Source of the DNA: Ardenticatena maritima
Lineage (GTDB): Bacteria; Chloroflexota; Anaerolineae; Ardenticatenales; Ardenticatenaceae
DNA length: 64,000 nt
Assembly (NCBI RefSeq): GCF_001306175.1
Contig: NZ_LGKN01000004.1
Coordinates: 372,001-436,000 of the forward strand
Direction of reading: 5' to 3'
Shown here: piece by piece, positions 20,128 to 29,110 of the stretch
Layout: each line of letters opens with the position of its first letter
How positions within the stretch are numbered: position 1 is the first letter of the stretch
Position numbers and translations under genes: made by a program
The notes under the pieces: model-generated
What the model was told of the DNA's origin: nothing
What the model saw: the letters and a program-made list of their open reading frames with translations, nothing else
The model's database searches: none

Positions 20128-21047
20128 TCGCCTTCCTTGAATCGCTCATCGGCTCGCCAGAAAGCGCCCTCTGGCGCTTGCAAATGAGCATCGTGGTGCT
20201 TGTTGCCCTCTGGCTGGCGAACCGTGTATGGGTGAAACTCCTGGAACGCCGCGACCTTTCCCCTGAACAACAATTCAGCCTGCAAAAAACGTTCAGTTAC
20301 ATCACCAGCGTGCTCGCCTTGATTCTCCTGGCGCGCTTCTGGTTCAACGATTTTCGCTCCGTCGCGACGTTCCTGGGGTTGCTCTCCGCCGGTCTGGCGA
20401 TTGCCCTGCGCGACCCGCTCACCAATTTTGTGGGCTGGCTGTTCATCATCTGGCGGCGTCCCTACGTCGTCGGCGACCGCATTCAAATCGGCGATTTGCG
20501 CGGCGACGTGATTGACCTGCGCATCTTCCAAACCCTGCTGCTGGAAATCGGCAATTGGGTACAAAACGAGCAAAGTACGGGGCGCATTCTGCACGTTCCC
20601 AATCAACGGGTATTCACCGATACCATCGCCAACTACACCAAAGGCTTTGGGTATATCTGGAATGAAATTCCCGTCGTCATTACCTTTGAAAGCAACTGGG
20701 AGAAAGCCGAAACCATCTTGCGCAACATTCTGGAACGCTATTGGGCGCAAGAAGCCGACGCCGCGCACGCCGAACTTAAACGCGCCACGCGGCGCTACTA
20801 CATTCTCTTCCCCACCATCTCCCCCACAGTGTACCTCGACGTGGTGGATAACGGTGTACGCCTGACCATGCGCTATATGACCCGCGCCCGCCAACGCCGT
20901 AGCACCGCTGAATATCTGTGGAAAGAAGTGCTTCGCGCCTTTGCGCAAGAGCGCGACATAGACCTTGCCTATCCCACCCAACGGCTCTACTTTGAACCGC
21001 AAGAAGGCAAACGCGCCCGCCCCCAACGCCACGATGAGCAGGCATAA
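20100..21047 (+). CDS. MscS-family mechanosensitive channel
   Basis: 315 aa. Two or three transmembrane segments (about 25-42, 65-80, 85-115). The third contains the pore-helix region FLGLLSAGLAIALRDPLTNF, with the Gly/Ala pattern and the conserved (A/L)RDPL found in MscS. The beta domain follows with RPYVVGDRIQIG and the FHVPNQ-like motif HVPNQRVFTDTIANYTKG. The rest is the cytosolic alpha/beta cage. It opens under membrane tension to release osmolytes. ATG 20100 lies within the end of the lipoprotein gene, behind GGTGGAG, so the two are coupled. Confidence 0.9.
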   Translation: MPSFDQQSLIAFLESLIGSPESALWRLQMSIVVLVALWLANRVWVKLLERRDLSPEQQFSLQKTFSYITSVLALILLARFWFNDFRSVATFLGLLSAGLAIALRDPLTNFVGWLFIIWRRPYVVGDRIQIGDLRGDVIDLRIFQTLLLEIGNWVQNEQSTGRILHVPNQRVFTDTIANYTKGFGYIWNEIPVVITFESNWEKAETILRNILERYWAQEADAAHAELKRATRRYYILFPTISPTVYLDVVDNGVRLTMRYMTRARQRRSTAEYLWKEVLRAFAQERDIDLAYPTQRLYFEPQEGKRARPQRHDEQA

Positions 21048-21080
21048 AAAAACCGCCCTGGGAAACCAGAGCGGTTTTTT
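21045..21080. terminator. Bidirectional terminator between mscS and nuoN
   Basis: A-tract, stem ACCGC(C)CTGG / CCAGAGCGGT and T-tract of six. It separates convergent transcription of the MscS gene and the nuo operon. Confidence 0.8.
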
Positions 21081-21101
21081 ACGGTATCGCACGTAGCGAC
21101 A

Positions 21102-22595
21102 TTAGAGCAACGGCAAGGCCGAGATGAAGTCGCGGCTCATGTTCGCCAGGTTCAGGAAGGGTTCGGGATAGAACCCAATCAGCAACGTGCCCACGAACGA
21201 AATCGCCAGCGCCAGCCCCATGCTCGCCGGGAAGCGCACCCGTTCCGCTCCTTCCGGCGCGGGCATGAAGAACATCTGGCGAATGACGTTGAAGTAGTAG
21301 TAGACACTCACCACGCTGTTCAGCACACCGATAATCGCTAGGAAGTAAAGCCCCTTGGCGACCGTAGCGTAAAAGACCGCCAACTTCCCAACGAAGCCGG
21401 CTGTCGGCGGCAAGCCCGCCAGGCTGAGGAAGAAGACCACGAACGTGAAGGCCAGCCACGGCGAGCGGCGAACCAAGCCGGCGTAATCCGAGATGGCAAC
21501 GGAGCCGGTGGCTTGCTCAAAAATCACCGCGCCGATGAAAACGCCCACGTTCGTGAAGAGGTACGCCACGAGGTAAACCAACACGCCCGACAACCCATCC
21601 GCCGGGAAGGGCGCACCAGCCGTATACGCCGCCAGCCCCATCAGAATGTAGCCGGCTTGGGCAATCGAAGAGTACGCCAGCAGGCGCTTCATGTTGGTCT
21701 GGCGCAGCGCCACCAGGTTCCCCAGCGTCATCGTGAGAATGCTCAGCACCACCAGGAGCGACGTCCAGTGTTCCTGGAACGCCGGCATCGCTTCCAGCAG
21801 GACGCGGGACAAGACGGCGAAGCCTGCGCCTTTGGAGCCCACCGAGAGGAACGCCGCCACCGGCGTTGGTGCGCCTTCGTACGCGTCGGGCGCCCATTGG
21901 TGGAAGGGCACCAGCGAAATCTTGAAGCCAATCCCCGCCAGCAAGAAGACCAGCGCAGGGATGACCATCGAGTAGAGTCCGGTAATTTGCGTTTCGGGCT
22001 GCAAGAAGAAGGCGGCAATCTCGGTCAGGCGCGTCGTTCCCGTCGCCCCATACAGCAGCGACATGCCGTACAGCATGATAGCCGACGAAATCGCCCCAAA
22101 GAGCAAGTACTTCATCGCGCCTTCATTGCTGCGGGTATCGTCGCGCAACCAGCCCACGAGCACATAACTGGTGATACTGAGGAATTCAAACGCCAGGTAG
22201 AGCAAAATCAGGTCGTGAGCGCCCGCGACCAGCACCACGGCTAACGTGACCCACAGCAGCAGGCTGTAAAATTCGCCCGTGTGCTTGCTACGGGCTTGCA
22301 CGTAGTTCACGCTCACCAACAAAACGAGCAAGGCCGCGCCAATACCCAGCAAGCGGAAGAAGTGCGTCAACGGGTCGGCGGCAAACATGAACAACGCCAC
22401 ATCGTTGACGCCCAACACCGCATGTGCAGCAGCCGCCGCCAATGCGCTCACCAGCACCAAGAACGTAAAGCCGGGCAAAATGGGGCTGGTGTCGTCTTCA
22501 ATAAACAAGTCGAACACCAGCACGATGAGCGCACCAACGGTCAGCAAAATTTCCGGTGCGAGCAAGAATGTTGTATCAACCCAGTTGATTTGCAC
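21102..22595 (-). CDS. nuoN: NADH-quinone oxidoreductase subunit N
   Basis: 497 aa, about 14 transmembrane helices; antiporter-like proton-pumping subunit of complex I. Key features: the Lys-containing segment MKYLLFGAISSAIMLYG and KISLVPFHQWAPDAYEGAPTPV, the family's best-conserved stretch with Lys, His and Trp/Pro. I choose the GTG at 22595, eight bases after TGTGGAGG; the ATG-like extension lacks a ribosome-binding site. Last gene of the operon, ending at a bidirectional terminator. Confidence 0.93.
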   Translation of the reverse strand: MQINWVDTTFLLAPEILLTVGALIVLVFDLFIEDDTSPILPGFTFLVLVSALAAAAAHAVLGVNDVALFMFAADPLTHFFRLLGIGAALLVLLVSVNYVQARSKHTGEFYSLLLWVTLAVVLVAGAHDLILLYLAFEFLSITSYVLVGWLRDDTRSNEGAMKYLLFGAISSAIMLYGMSLLYGATGTTRLTEIAAFFLQPETQITGLYSMVIPALVFLLAGIGFKISLVPFHQWAPDAYEGAPTPVAAFLSVGSKGAGFAVLSRVLLEAMPAFQEHWTSLLVVLSILTMTLGNLVALRQTNMKRLLAYSSIAQAGYILMGLAAYTAGAPFPADGLSGVLVYLVAYLFTNVGVFIGAVIFEQATGSVAISDYAGLVRRSPWLAFTFVVFFLSLAGLPPTAGFVGKLAVFYATVAKGLYFLAIIGVLNSVVSVYYYFNVIRQMFFMPAPEGAERVRFPASMGLALAISFVGTLLIGFYPEPFLNLANMSRDFISALPLL

Positions 22596-22626
22596 GTCCG
22601 TGCCTCCACAATACAAAGTTTGCCGG

Positions 22627-22649
22627 GGGGCGGCTTGCAGCGCCGCCCC
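22627..22649 (-). other. Intercistronic hairpin between nuoM and nuoN
   Basis: Perfect 8-bp stem GGGGCGGC / GCCGCCCC with a 7-base loop, in the longest gap of the nuo operon, and not followed by a U-tract. It might protect or delimit mRNA; it is not an efficient terminator by sequence. Confidence 0.45.
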
Positions 22650-22665
22650 ATTCCACGTTGGTCGC

Positions 22666-24183
22666 TTACCCCATCAGATTCAACAACGCCACCACACCGG
22701 CATTGACATAGTCCAGAATGGGCTTGGGATAGACGCCGAACACCGTGAAGAGAATGACCAGCGGCGTCAGCGTGGCAATTTCCCACCAGTGCATGTCAGG
22801 CAAATCTTTCCACTTTTCATTGAGCGGGCCAAGGAAGACCATCTGGATAATCTTCCAGAGGTACATCGCCGCCGTCACCACGATACCGATGACACCGATG
22901 GCGGCAATGTAGGGAATAATGGCGAACGCGCCACGGAAGACCATGAACTCACTCACGAACCCAGCCAGCCCCGGCAAACCAAGGCTTGCAAAGGTGGCGG
23001 CCGCCATAAAGGCGTAGTACTTCGGCACAACCGCGCCCAGCCCGCCAAAGGCTTTCAGGTCGCGCGTGTGGGCGCGTTCGTAAATCACCCCCACAAGGAA
23101 GAACAAGGCGCCGGTAATCAAACCGTGGGCGATGAACTGGAAGATGGCGCCGTTGACCGCGATGGCGCGGCTATCCAGCACCGCCGGGTCGCTGCTGTTC
23201 AGCGTCGCCGCCGCCGCCGCGATACCCAGCATGGCATAGCCCATGTGGTTGACCGACGAGTAGGCAATCAGCTTCTTCAAGTCCCACTGCGCCATCGCCA
23301 CCAACGCGCCGTACACGATACTAATCACCGCCAGCACAGCCACCACCGGCCAGTAGGCGTTGAACACATCGGGGAAGATGGGCATGAGAATGCGCAGGAA
23401 GCCATACCCACCCAGCTTCAACAAGATACCAGCCAGGATGACCGAACCAGCGGTTGGCGCTTCCACGTGCGCGTCAGGCAACCAGGTGTGGAAGGGCCAC
23501 ATGGGCACCTTGATGGCGAACGCCAGGAAAATGCCCCAGAACGCGAGGCTCTTCAACACGAAGTTGCCACCGAAGAGTTCCTGTCCCGGCAAGGCCGTCA
23601 GGTCGAATGTCCCCGTGCTGAAGTAGAGCCCCAGCATCGCCAACAACATCAGAACCGAGCCGGCCAGCGTGTAGATGAAGAACTTGATGGCGGCATATTC
23701 ACGGCGCGGACCACCCCAGATACCGATGAGGAAGTACATCGGCACCAGACCAATTTCCCAGAAGACGTAGAAGAGGAAGTAGTCCAGCGACGTGAAGACG
23801 CCAAACATCCCCACTTCCAGGAAAAGGAAGAGGAAGAAGTACTCTTTCACACGATGATTGATGACATACGTGCTGTAGAAGATGGACAGGAACGTGAGCA
23901 AACCGGTCAGCGTAATGAGCGGCACGCTCAGCCCGTCCACCCCCATGCGGTAGAAGACGTTGATTGCCGGAATCCACTGATACTCTTCAAGGAATGCGAA
24001 TTCACCCGGCCCCAACGCCTTGGGGTCAACCGCAAACCAAAGCCAGAGCGTCAACAAGAAGATGACGAAACTGGACAAAACCGACCAGGTTTTGATGGCA
24101 CGCTCGTTGTTCAGGAAGAGAACCACGAGCGCGGCAACCAACGGTGCGAACGTGATGATTGAAAGAATCGGAAGACCATTCAT
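22666..24183 (-). CDS. nuoM: NADH-quinone oxidoreductase subunit M
   Basis: 505 aa with about 14 transmembrane helices; antiporter-like pumping subunit. Visible landmarks: the Glu in SYLFFLFLEVGMFGVF-type helix 5 (here FLFLFLEVGMFGVFTSLD), the Lys-rich FAIKVPMWPFHTWLPDAHVEAPTAGSV-type segment with its Trp-Pro-Phe-His core, and the AYSSVNHMGYAMLG helix. ATG 24183 follows GAGGAGG at a distance. Lies 30 bp after nuoL and 70 bp before nuoN. Confidence 0.94.
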   Translation of the reverse strand: MNGLPILSIITFAPLVAALVVLFLNNERAIKTWSVLSSFVIFLLTLWLWFAVDPKALGPGEFAFLEEYQWIPAINVFYRMGVDGLSVPLITLTGLLTFLSIFYSTYVINHRVKEYFFLFLFLEVGMFGVFTSLDYFLFYVFWEIGLVPMYFLIGIWGGPRREYAAIKFFIYTLAGSVLMLLAMLGLYFSTGTFDLTALPGQELFGGNFVLKSLAFWGIFLAFAIKVPMWPFHTWLPDAHVEAPTAGSVILAGILLKLGGYGFLRILMPIFPDVFNAYWPVVAVLAVISIVYGALVAMAQWDLKKLIAYSSVNHMGYAMLGIAAAAATLNSSDPAVLDSRAIAVNGAIFQFIAHGLITGALFFLVGVIYERAHTRDLKAFGGLGAVVPKYYAFMAAATFASLGLPGLAGFVSEFMVFRGAFAIIPYIAAIGVIGIVVTAAMYLWKIIQMVFLGPLNEKWKDLPDMHWWEIATLTPLVILFTVFGVYPKPILDYVNAGVVALLNLMG

Positions 24184-24213
24184 CTCGGCCAGTGCCTCCT
24201 CGCTTCTACGATA

Positions 24214-26472
24214 TTAGGACAGGAACAAACCGGCCAGCGCCAGCACACCGGCCAGCAAAATGACCAGATAGTTTTGTACACGACCGGTCTGCAACCGACG
24301 GAGACCGGCGGACAATTCATCAGCCATGAACCCTACCAGGTTGACCGTACCATCTACAACGTAGACATCAATGATACGCCCAACGTCGGCGAGGAAGCGC
24401 CCAAAGCGCCCCACACCGTTGACAATCGGGTCAATAATCCAGGCATCGTCAAACTTGAACAGGAAGTCGGCGAACGCCACCACTGGGCGCACCACCAGCG
24501 TGCTGTAAATTTCGTCCACGTAGTACTTGTTCTCCAACATGCGCCACAGCGGCTTCCCAATCAGCGGGATTTTGGCGAACAGGCGCGCCACCGGGTCCCG
24601 CTCGAAGGCGGAAACCGTAGCGTCTCCCGTCACATCCTTGTAGAGCCAAATTCCGCCGACAAGCCCAGCAATCGCCAGCAAGCTGGAAAGCGTCGCCACC
24701 GGCACCACAAAGGGCACGCCATGGTATTCATGCCCAAGCGCCGCCATATGCGTTTCCGCCAGGAAGTGGTGCAGCCAGCCGGCAATGCCCAGGCTTTCGG
24801 CAATCGCCCCCAACACAGGCGTGTTGTCGGGGATGTTGATCCAGCCAAAGCCAATCGAGAAGATAGCCAGCACCATCAGCGGCACCGTCATCGAGCGGGG
24901 CGACTCGTGGGCATGCTTCGCCGCTTCGGTGCGTTCCTTGCCCCAGAACACCAGCCCCAGCTGGCGCCCCATGTAGAACGCGGTGAGCACCGCGCCAATC
25001 GTCAGCAGCAGCCAGACGATGAAGGGGATAGCGCCATGCGTCAAGCCTTCATGCGTCCAGATTTCGTAGGCTTCAGCCAGGATTTCGTCCTTCGACCAGA
25101 AGCCCGCTGTGATGATGGGGATACCAGCCAGCGCCATCGTCCCGACAAGGTACGTCCAGAACGTTTCGGGCATGTGCTTGCGCAGGTTGCCCATGTTCCA
25201 CATGTCCTGCGGGTCGGGGTGGTCATGATGATCGCCATGGCCATGGTTGTGGTGCGCCACATGGTGCACACCATGTTCCATACCGTGAATCACCGACCCC
25301 GAACCCAGGAAGAGCAGCGCCTTGAAGAAGGCGTGCGTGAGCATGTGGAACACACCGGCGATAAAGCCGCCAATGCCCAACGCCGCAAACATGTACCCCA
25401 ACTGCGAGATAGTGGAGTACGCCAGCACACGCTTGATATCGTTTTGCGCCACAGCAATCGTTGCGGCAAAAACAGCGGTGAACGCACCAATCAGCGCCAC
25501 GACGTTGAGCCACCAGGAGCCTTCCAGCGGCTCAAAGAGCGGCAACATGCGCGCGACCAGGAACACACCAGCCGCCACCATGGTCGCCGCGTGAATCATC
25601 GCCGAAACCGGCGTCGGGCCTTCCATCGCATCCGGCAACCAGACGTGCAGCGGGAACTGCGCACTCTTGCCCACCGCACCGCCGAAAATCAACAGCGCAA
25701 TTGTGGGCAACGCCGGAATGTTCATAAAGCCCAGCGTAACCGTGGCTTCTTTCAACAATTCAATCTTTTCAGCCGTGAGAATTTCATAGAGGTTGAGCGA
25801 GCCCGTTTTGCTGTAGAGCAATGCCAACCCCATGAAGAGCAACACGTCACCAACGCGCGTGGTCAAAAACGCCTTCTTGGCGGCGTTGGCAGCCGAATCT
25901 TTGTAGAACCAGAAACCGATGAGCAAGTAGGAGCACAAGCCCATGATTTCCCACGCGATGAAGAGCAGCAACAAGTTACCGCTCACCACCAACGTGAGCA
26001 TCCCCGCCAAGAAGAGCGAGACATAGGCAAAGAAGCGCGAATACTTCGGCTCCACGTAGGGCGCTTCCGGCATCTCCTTGCCGCCACTCAGGGTCAGGCG
26101 CAACCACTCCTCTTCGGAGATTTCGCGCTTGCCCAAATTGTGGTAGCCCGTGCTGTAAATGAAGATGAGCGTCGCCACGAACGGCACCATCACCAGCATG
26201 ATCGCCGTCAGCGGGTCAACCATCACGCTCATCTTGAAAATGCTGGTCCCAGTGGGGAGCCAGTCGAGCACCTGCACGTGCGGATGCTCAGCCAGGTGTG
26301 CCCCCAGGCTGGCGAAGAAAACCGCCCACGAGAGCAACCAGGCGAGCGCCGCACCGACGATCGCAATCGTCGAGCTGAGGCGCTTGTTATCGCGCGTCAG
26401 CAGGATGATGCTCAGAAACGCCACGATCGGAAAGACCGGAATAAGCGGCGTGTAATTCAGGATAGATTCCAT
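24214..26472 (-). CDS. nuoL: NADH-quinone oxidoreductase subunit L with His-rich insertion
   Basis: 752 aa, the largest antiporter-like subunit, with about 16 transmembrane helices and the C-terminal amphipathic lateral helix that clamps the membrane arm. Conserved stretches include FLTTRVGDVLLFMGL, KSAQFPLHVWLPDAMEGPTP and AYSTISQLGYMFAALG. An unusual loop at about residues 394-425 holds more than a dozen His with Asp (an HHVAHHNHGHGDHHDH core) just before the normal DMWNMGNLRKHMP segment. The length is above the E. coli protein partly because of the loop and an acidic insert after helix 3 (SEEEWLRLTLSGGKEMPE). Gap of 41 bp from nuoK. Confidence 0.94.
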   Translation of the reverse strand: MESILNYTPLIPVFPIVAFLSIILLTRDNKRLSSTIAIVGAALAWLLSWAVFFASLGAHLAEHPHVQVLDWLPTGTSIFKMSVMVDPLTAIMLVMVPFVATLIFIYSTGYHNLGKREISEEEWLRLTLSGGKEMPEAPYVEPKYSRFFAYVSLFLAGMLTLVVSGNLLLLFIAWEIMGLCSYLLIGFWFYKDSAANAAKKAFLTTRVGDVLLFMGLALLYSKTGSLNLYEILTAEKIELLKEATVTLGFMNIPALPTIALLIFGGAVGKSAQFPLHVWLPDAMEGPTPVSAMIHAATMVAAGVFLVARMLPLFEPLEGSWWLNVVALIGAFTAVFAATIAVAQNDIKRVLAYSTISQLGYMFAALGIGGFIAGVFHMLTHAFFKALLFLGSGSVIHGMEHGVHHVAHHNHGHGDHHDHPDPQDMWNMGNLRKHMPETFWTYLVGTMALAGIPIITAGFWSKDEILAEAYEIWTHEGLTHGAIPFIVWLLLTIGAVLTAFYMGRQLGLVFWGKERTEAAKHAHESPRSMTVPLMVLAIFSIGFGWINIPDNTPVLGAIAESLGIAGWLHHFLAETHMAALGHEYHGVPFVVPVATLSSLLAIAGLVGGIWLYKDVTGDATVSAFERDPVARLFAKIPLIGKPLWRMLENKYYVDEIYSTLVVRPVVAFADFLFKFDDAWIIDPIVNGVGRFGRFLADVGRIIDVYVVDGTVNLVGFMADELSAGLRRLQTGRVQNYLVILLAGVLALAGLFLS

Positions 26473-26513
26473 ATCGTCGCCTCACCAACTCAATGGTCTG
26501 CACGCCTCGATGA

Positions 26514-26828
26514 TTACCACTTCAGCAAATCAATTTCTTCAACATTGACGGTATCGCGCGAGCGATAGAGCGCACGCACCAGAGCCAGCGCCACAGCCGC
26601 TTCGGCGGCGGCGACCGTAATCACCACAATAGCGAACATCTGCCCGGCCAGCCCGTCCACCTCCACATAGCGCCAGAATGCCACCAGGTTGATATTGACC
26701 GCGTTGAGCATGAGCTCGATACCCATCAAAATCCCAATGGCATTGCGGCGCGAAAGGGCGCCAAACAAGCCAATACAGAAGAGCAGGGCGGCCACAATGA
26801 GATACCAATTCAACGGAATGCTCGACAT
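26514..26828 (-). CDS. nuoK: NADH-quinone oxidoreductase subunit K
   Basis: 104 aa, three transmembrane helices. The two functionally important glutamates of the family are in place: GIELMLNAVNINLVAFW and VVITVAAAEAAVALALV. Normal length. Sits between nuoJ (18-bp gap) and nuoL. Confidence 0.95.
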   Translation of the reverse strand: MSSIPLNWYLIVAALLFCIGLFGALSRRNAIGILMGIELMLNAVNINLVAFWRYVEVDGLAGQMFAIVVITVAAAEAAVALALVRALYRSRDTVNVEEIDLLKW

Positions 26829-26846
26829 AGGTCTCCTCGCCTCTGC

Positions 26847-27350
26847 TTATTCGTCCCTGACAATCACCAACGCGCCAATCAACGCCACCAGCAACACCCC
26901 CGAAGCCACCTCAAACGGCAAGAGGTAGTGCGTCATGAAGGCTTCACCCAATTGGACGGCAAAGTTGGCTACATCAGGTGCGTGGTCGGCAATGCGCCAG
27001 TCGCTCCCAGCGCGCACCAGCAAGAGCACTATGACCGCCGCCAGGGTGCTAGCCATCACAGCCGCCAGCGGCCACTGCCCTGTGTAACGCGGGCCTGGCT
27101 TCAGCCCCATGACGTCGGGGGTGAGCATAATCGCGAACAAAATGAGCACCGCAATCGCACCAATGTAGATGAGGATTTGCACAATCCCCAGAAAGCCGGC
27201 GTTCAACAGGATGAAGAGCACCGCCACGCCGGCAAACGTGCCAATCATCCAGAGTGCGGCTACGAACATGCTGCGAGCCGTCACCATTGCAAGCGCCGAC
27301 CCCAGCATGAGCAGACTGGCGAGAATGAAAATGCCTTGTTCCAGTGTCAT
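26847..27350 (-). CDS. nuoJ: NADH-quinone oxidoreductase subunit J
   Basis: 167 aa, five transmembrane helices, including the NAGFLGIVQILIYIGAIAVL helix with its conserved Tyr/Gly pi-bulge. The annotated start is ATG 27350, which overlaps the TGA of nuoH (ATGA) and begins MTLEQGIF like other NuoJ proteins. The open frame further upstream is out-of-frame nuoH sequence. Confidence 0.94.
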   Translation of the reverse strand: MTLEQGIFILASLLMLGSALAMVTARSMFVAALWMIGTFAGVAVLFILLNAGFLGIVQILIYIGAIAVLILFAIMLTPDVMGLKPGPRYTGQWPLAAVMASTLAAVIVLLLVRAGSDWRIADHAPDVANFAVQLGEAFMTHYLLPFEVASGVLLVALIGALVIVRDE

Positions 27351-28573
27351 GCCGCCTGCACCTCCTGCTGTCGTGCCGTCGCGGCAGGCGTTGCCACACG
27401 CAACTGGCGCACCGTGCGGCGCACATACGGGCGATAAAGCACCATCAGCACGAAGAGCAACACCACGTTTGCCACGAAGTACACGACTGTCGTTGTCAAC
27501 CACTCAGCACCTTGCACGACCAATTGCCCATCCTTCACCAGCGGGAAGAACGTCACCAGCACAGCCGTCATAATCGCATGCAGCAACGAAGCCGGTACAA
27601 GGAACTTCCACGCCAGGGATTGCAACTGGTCAATGCGCAAGCGCGGGAACGTCCCACGGAACCAGAACCAGACGTTGATGAGGATGAACGTCTTGATGAC
27701 AAACCAGAGCCACGAGGGCAGCGGGATAATCCACGAGCGCCACCCACCGAGGAAAAGCGTCACCATGATGCAGGCCATCCCCAACGCCGCCACGAATTCC
27801 GCCATCTGGAAGAGGGCAAAGCGCATTCCCCCGTACTCGGTGTGATAGCCCGCAATCAATTCGGATTCGGCTTCGGGAATATCGAACGGGGAACGCGCCA
27901 CTTCAGCGGCGGCGGAAATCAGGAAGACCACGAAAGCGAAGGGTTGCAAAAGCGCCAGCGGCACCGTCTGCACATCCACAAAGTCGCTCAACCGCAGCGA
28001 CCCAACCATCAGCACCAGGCTGAGCACCACCAGCACCATGGGGATTTCATACGAGAGCATTTGCGCGGCGGCACGCATGCCACCCAACAGCGAATACTTG
28101 TTGCGGCTTGCCCAGCCCCCCATCACAATCGCAATTTCGGTCACCGAGCTGACCGCGATGAGGTAGAGCAACCCCACATCCAAATCCGATGCCACCATAT
28201 CACGCCCAAACGGAATGACGGCGAACGCCATCATCGCGGGCGTCACCGCCAGCACAGGCGCCAGGTTGTAGACCACCTTGTGCGCCTGCGTGGGCACAAT
28301 CATTTCCTTGGTGAACATCTTGATCCCGTCGGCAATGGGCTGCAACACCCCAAACGGACCGACGCGGTTGGGACCGATACGGTCCTGAATGCGCGCCACG
28401 ACCTTACGTTCCAGATAGGTCATGTAAAGCATGGTCACGGCGGCAATCGTCATGATGATGAGCGCGCTCAACAACATACCGATAGCGCTCACCACTGGTT
28501 CGGGCAGCCACTGCGCCAGCAGTGAATGGAACCAATCCCCTATCGTAATGAACAAGCGATCGAGTTGCTGCAT
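27347..28573 (-). CDS. nuoH: NADH-quinone oxidoreductase subunit H
   Basis: 408 aa, eight to nine transmembrane helices; forms the quinone chamber with NuoB/NuoD. The conserved loop YLERKVVARIQDRIGPNRVG-type and GPFGVLQPIADGIKMFTKE are present, as is the SPFDIPEAESELIAGYHTEY acidic loop. Start ATG 28573 follows GAGGGAGG; an ATG at 28591 in the same frame actually contains that ribosome-binding site. NuoI, which normally follows NuoH, is absent; nuoJ overlaps directly. Confidence 0.94.
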   Translation of the reverse strand: MQQLDRLFITIGDWFHSLLAQWLPEPVVSAIGMLLSALIIMTIAAVTMLYMTYLERKVVARIQDRIGPNRVGPFGVLQPIADGIKMFTKEMIVPTQAHKVVYNLAPVLAVTPAMMAFAVIPFGRDMVASDLDVGLLYLIAVSSVTEIAIVMGGWASRNKYSLLGGMRAAAQMLSYEIPMVLVVLSLVLMVGSLRLSDFVDVQTVPLALLQPFAFVVFLISAAAEVARSPFDIPEAESELIAGYHTEYGGMRFALFQMAEFVAALGMACIMVTLFLGGWRSWIIPLPSWLWFVIKTFILINVWFWFRGTFPRLRIDQLQSLAWKFLVPASLLHAIMTAVLVTFFPLVKDGQLVVQGAEWLTTTVVYFVANVVLLFVLMVLYRPYVRRTVRQLRVATPAATARQQEVQAA

Positions 28574-28611
28574 GGATCCTCCCTCGGACATTCAAAAAGC
28601 GCGTTTGGTGT

Positions 28612-28965
28612 TTAGAACCACGCCAGCGCGCCTTTTCGCCACGCGTAGAACAACCCTGCAACGAGGATGCCGGCGAAAATCAGCGCCTCCACCAACGCGA
28701 AGAGCCCGAGACGGTTGTACGCGACCGCCCACGGGTAGAGATAGACCACTTCGATATCGAAAATCACGAAAATCAGGGCGTACACGTAGTACTGCACTTT
28801 GAACTGAATCCAGGTCTCGCCGACCGTTTCAAGACCACATTCATACGTGGAGTTTTTGACGGGGTTGGCACGCTTGGGCCCCAACAACCACCCGCCAATC
28901 ACCACTGCGGCCGGCAAGATAATGCCGACAAGCAAAAAAGCCCCCAAAACTGCGTATTCGCGCAT
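28612..28965 (-). CDS. nuoA: NADH-quinone oxidoreductase subunit A
   Basis: 117 aa, three transmembrane helices. The family loop with the redox-sensitive Cys is present (KNSTYECGLETVG), and the acidic pair in VIFDIEVVYLYPWA on helix 2-3 is conserved. First gene of the operon, GGAGG before ATG 28965. In most bacteria nuoB-C-D follow; here nuoH follows after 38 bp. Confidence 0.95.
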   Translation of the reverse strand: MREYAVLGAFLLVGIILPAAVVIGGWLLGPKRANPVKNSTYECGLETVGETWIQFKVQYYVYALIFVIFDIEVVYLYPWAVAYNRLGLFALVEALIFAGILVAGLFYAWRKGALAWF

Positions 28966-29050
28966 GTTAGAGGTCCTCCATCATTGGATCCAACGAGTTG
29001 AACTTGGGAAAAGCAGGGGGAAAGACTGGCCCCCTCTCGCGCGGTTGCGC

Positions 29051-29078
29051 ATTGTATCACAATCTCATTTCACCGCAA
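29051..29078 (-). promoter_or_regulatory. Promoter of the nuo operon
   Basis: On the minus strand TTGCGG, a 16-bp spacer ending TGA, and TACAAT, so an extended -10 as well. Start near 29044. The leader to nuoA (about 78 nt) holds AGGGGG-N9-CCCCCT followed by GCTTTT (29012-29035), a hairpin that could pause or terminate RNA polymerase. Confidence 0.6.
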
Positions 29079-29110
29079 GCGCCTTTATTCACAAAGTCGG
29101 CGCGGACGTC

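Noticed and set aside
22387-24162. 591-aa open frame opposite nuoM
   Set aside because: Antisense shadow of a well-conserved gene; composition dominated by His, Gln and Arg.
24274-26568. 764-aa open frame on the plus strand opposite nuoL
   Set aside because: It mirrors nuoL codons in GC-rich DNA, is His/Arg/Gln-rich without any motif, and nuoL on the other strand is unmistakable.
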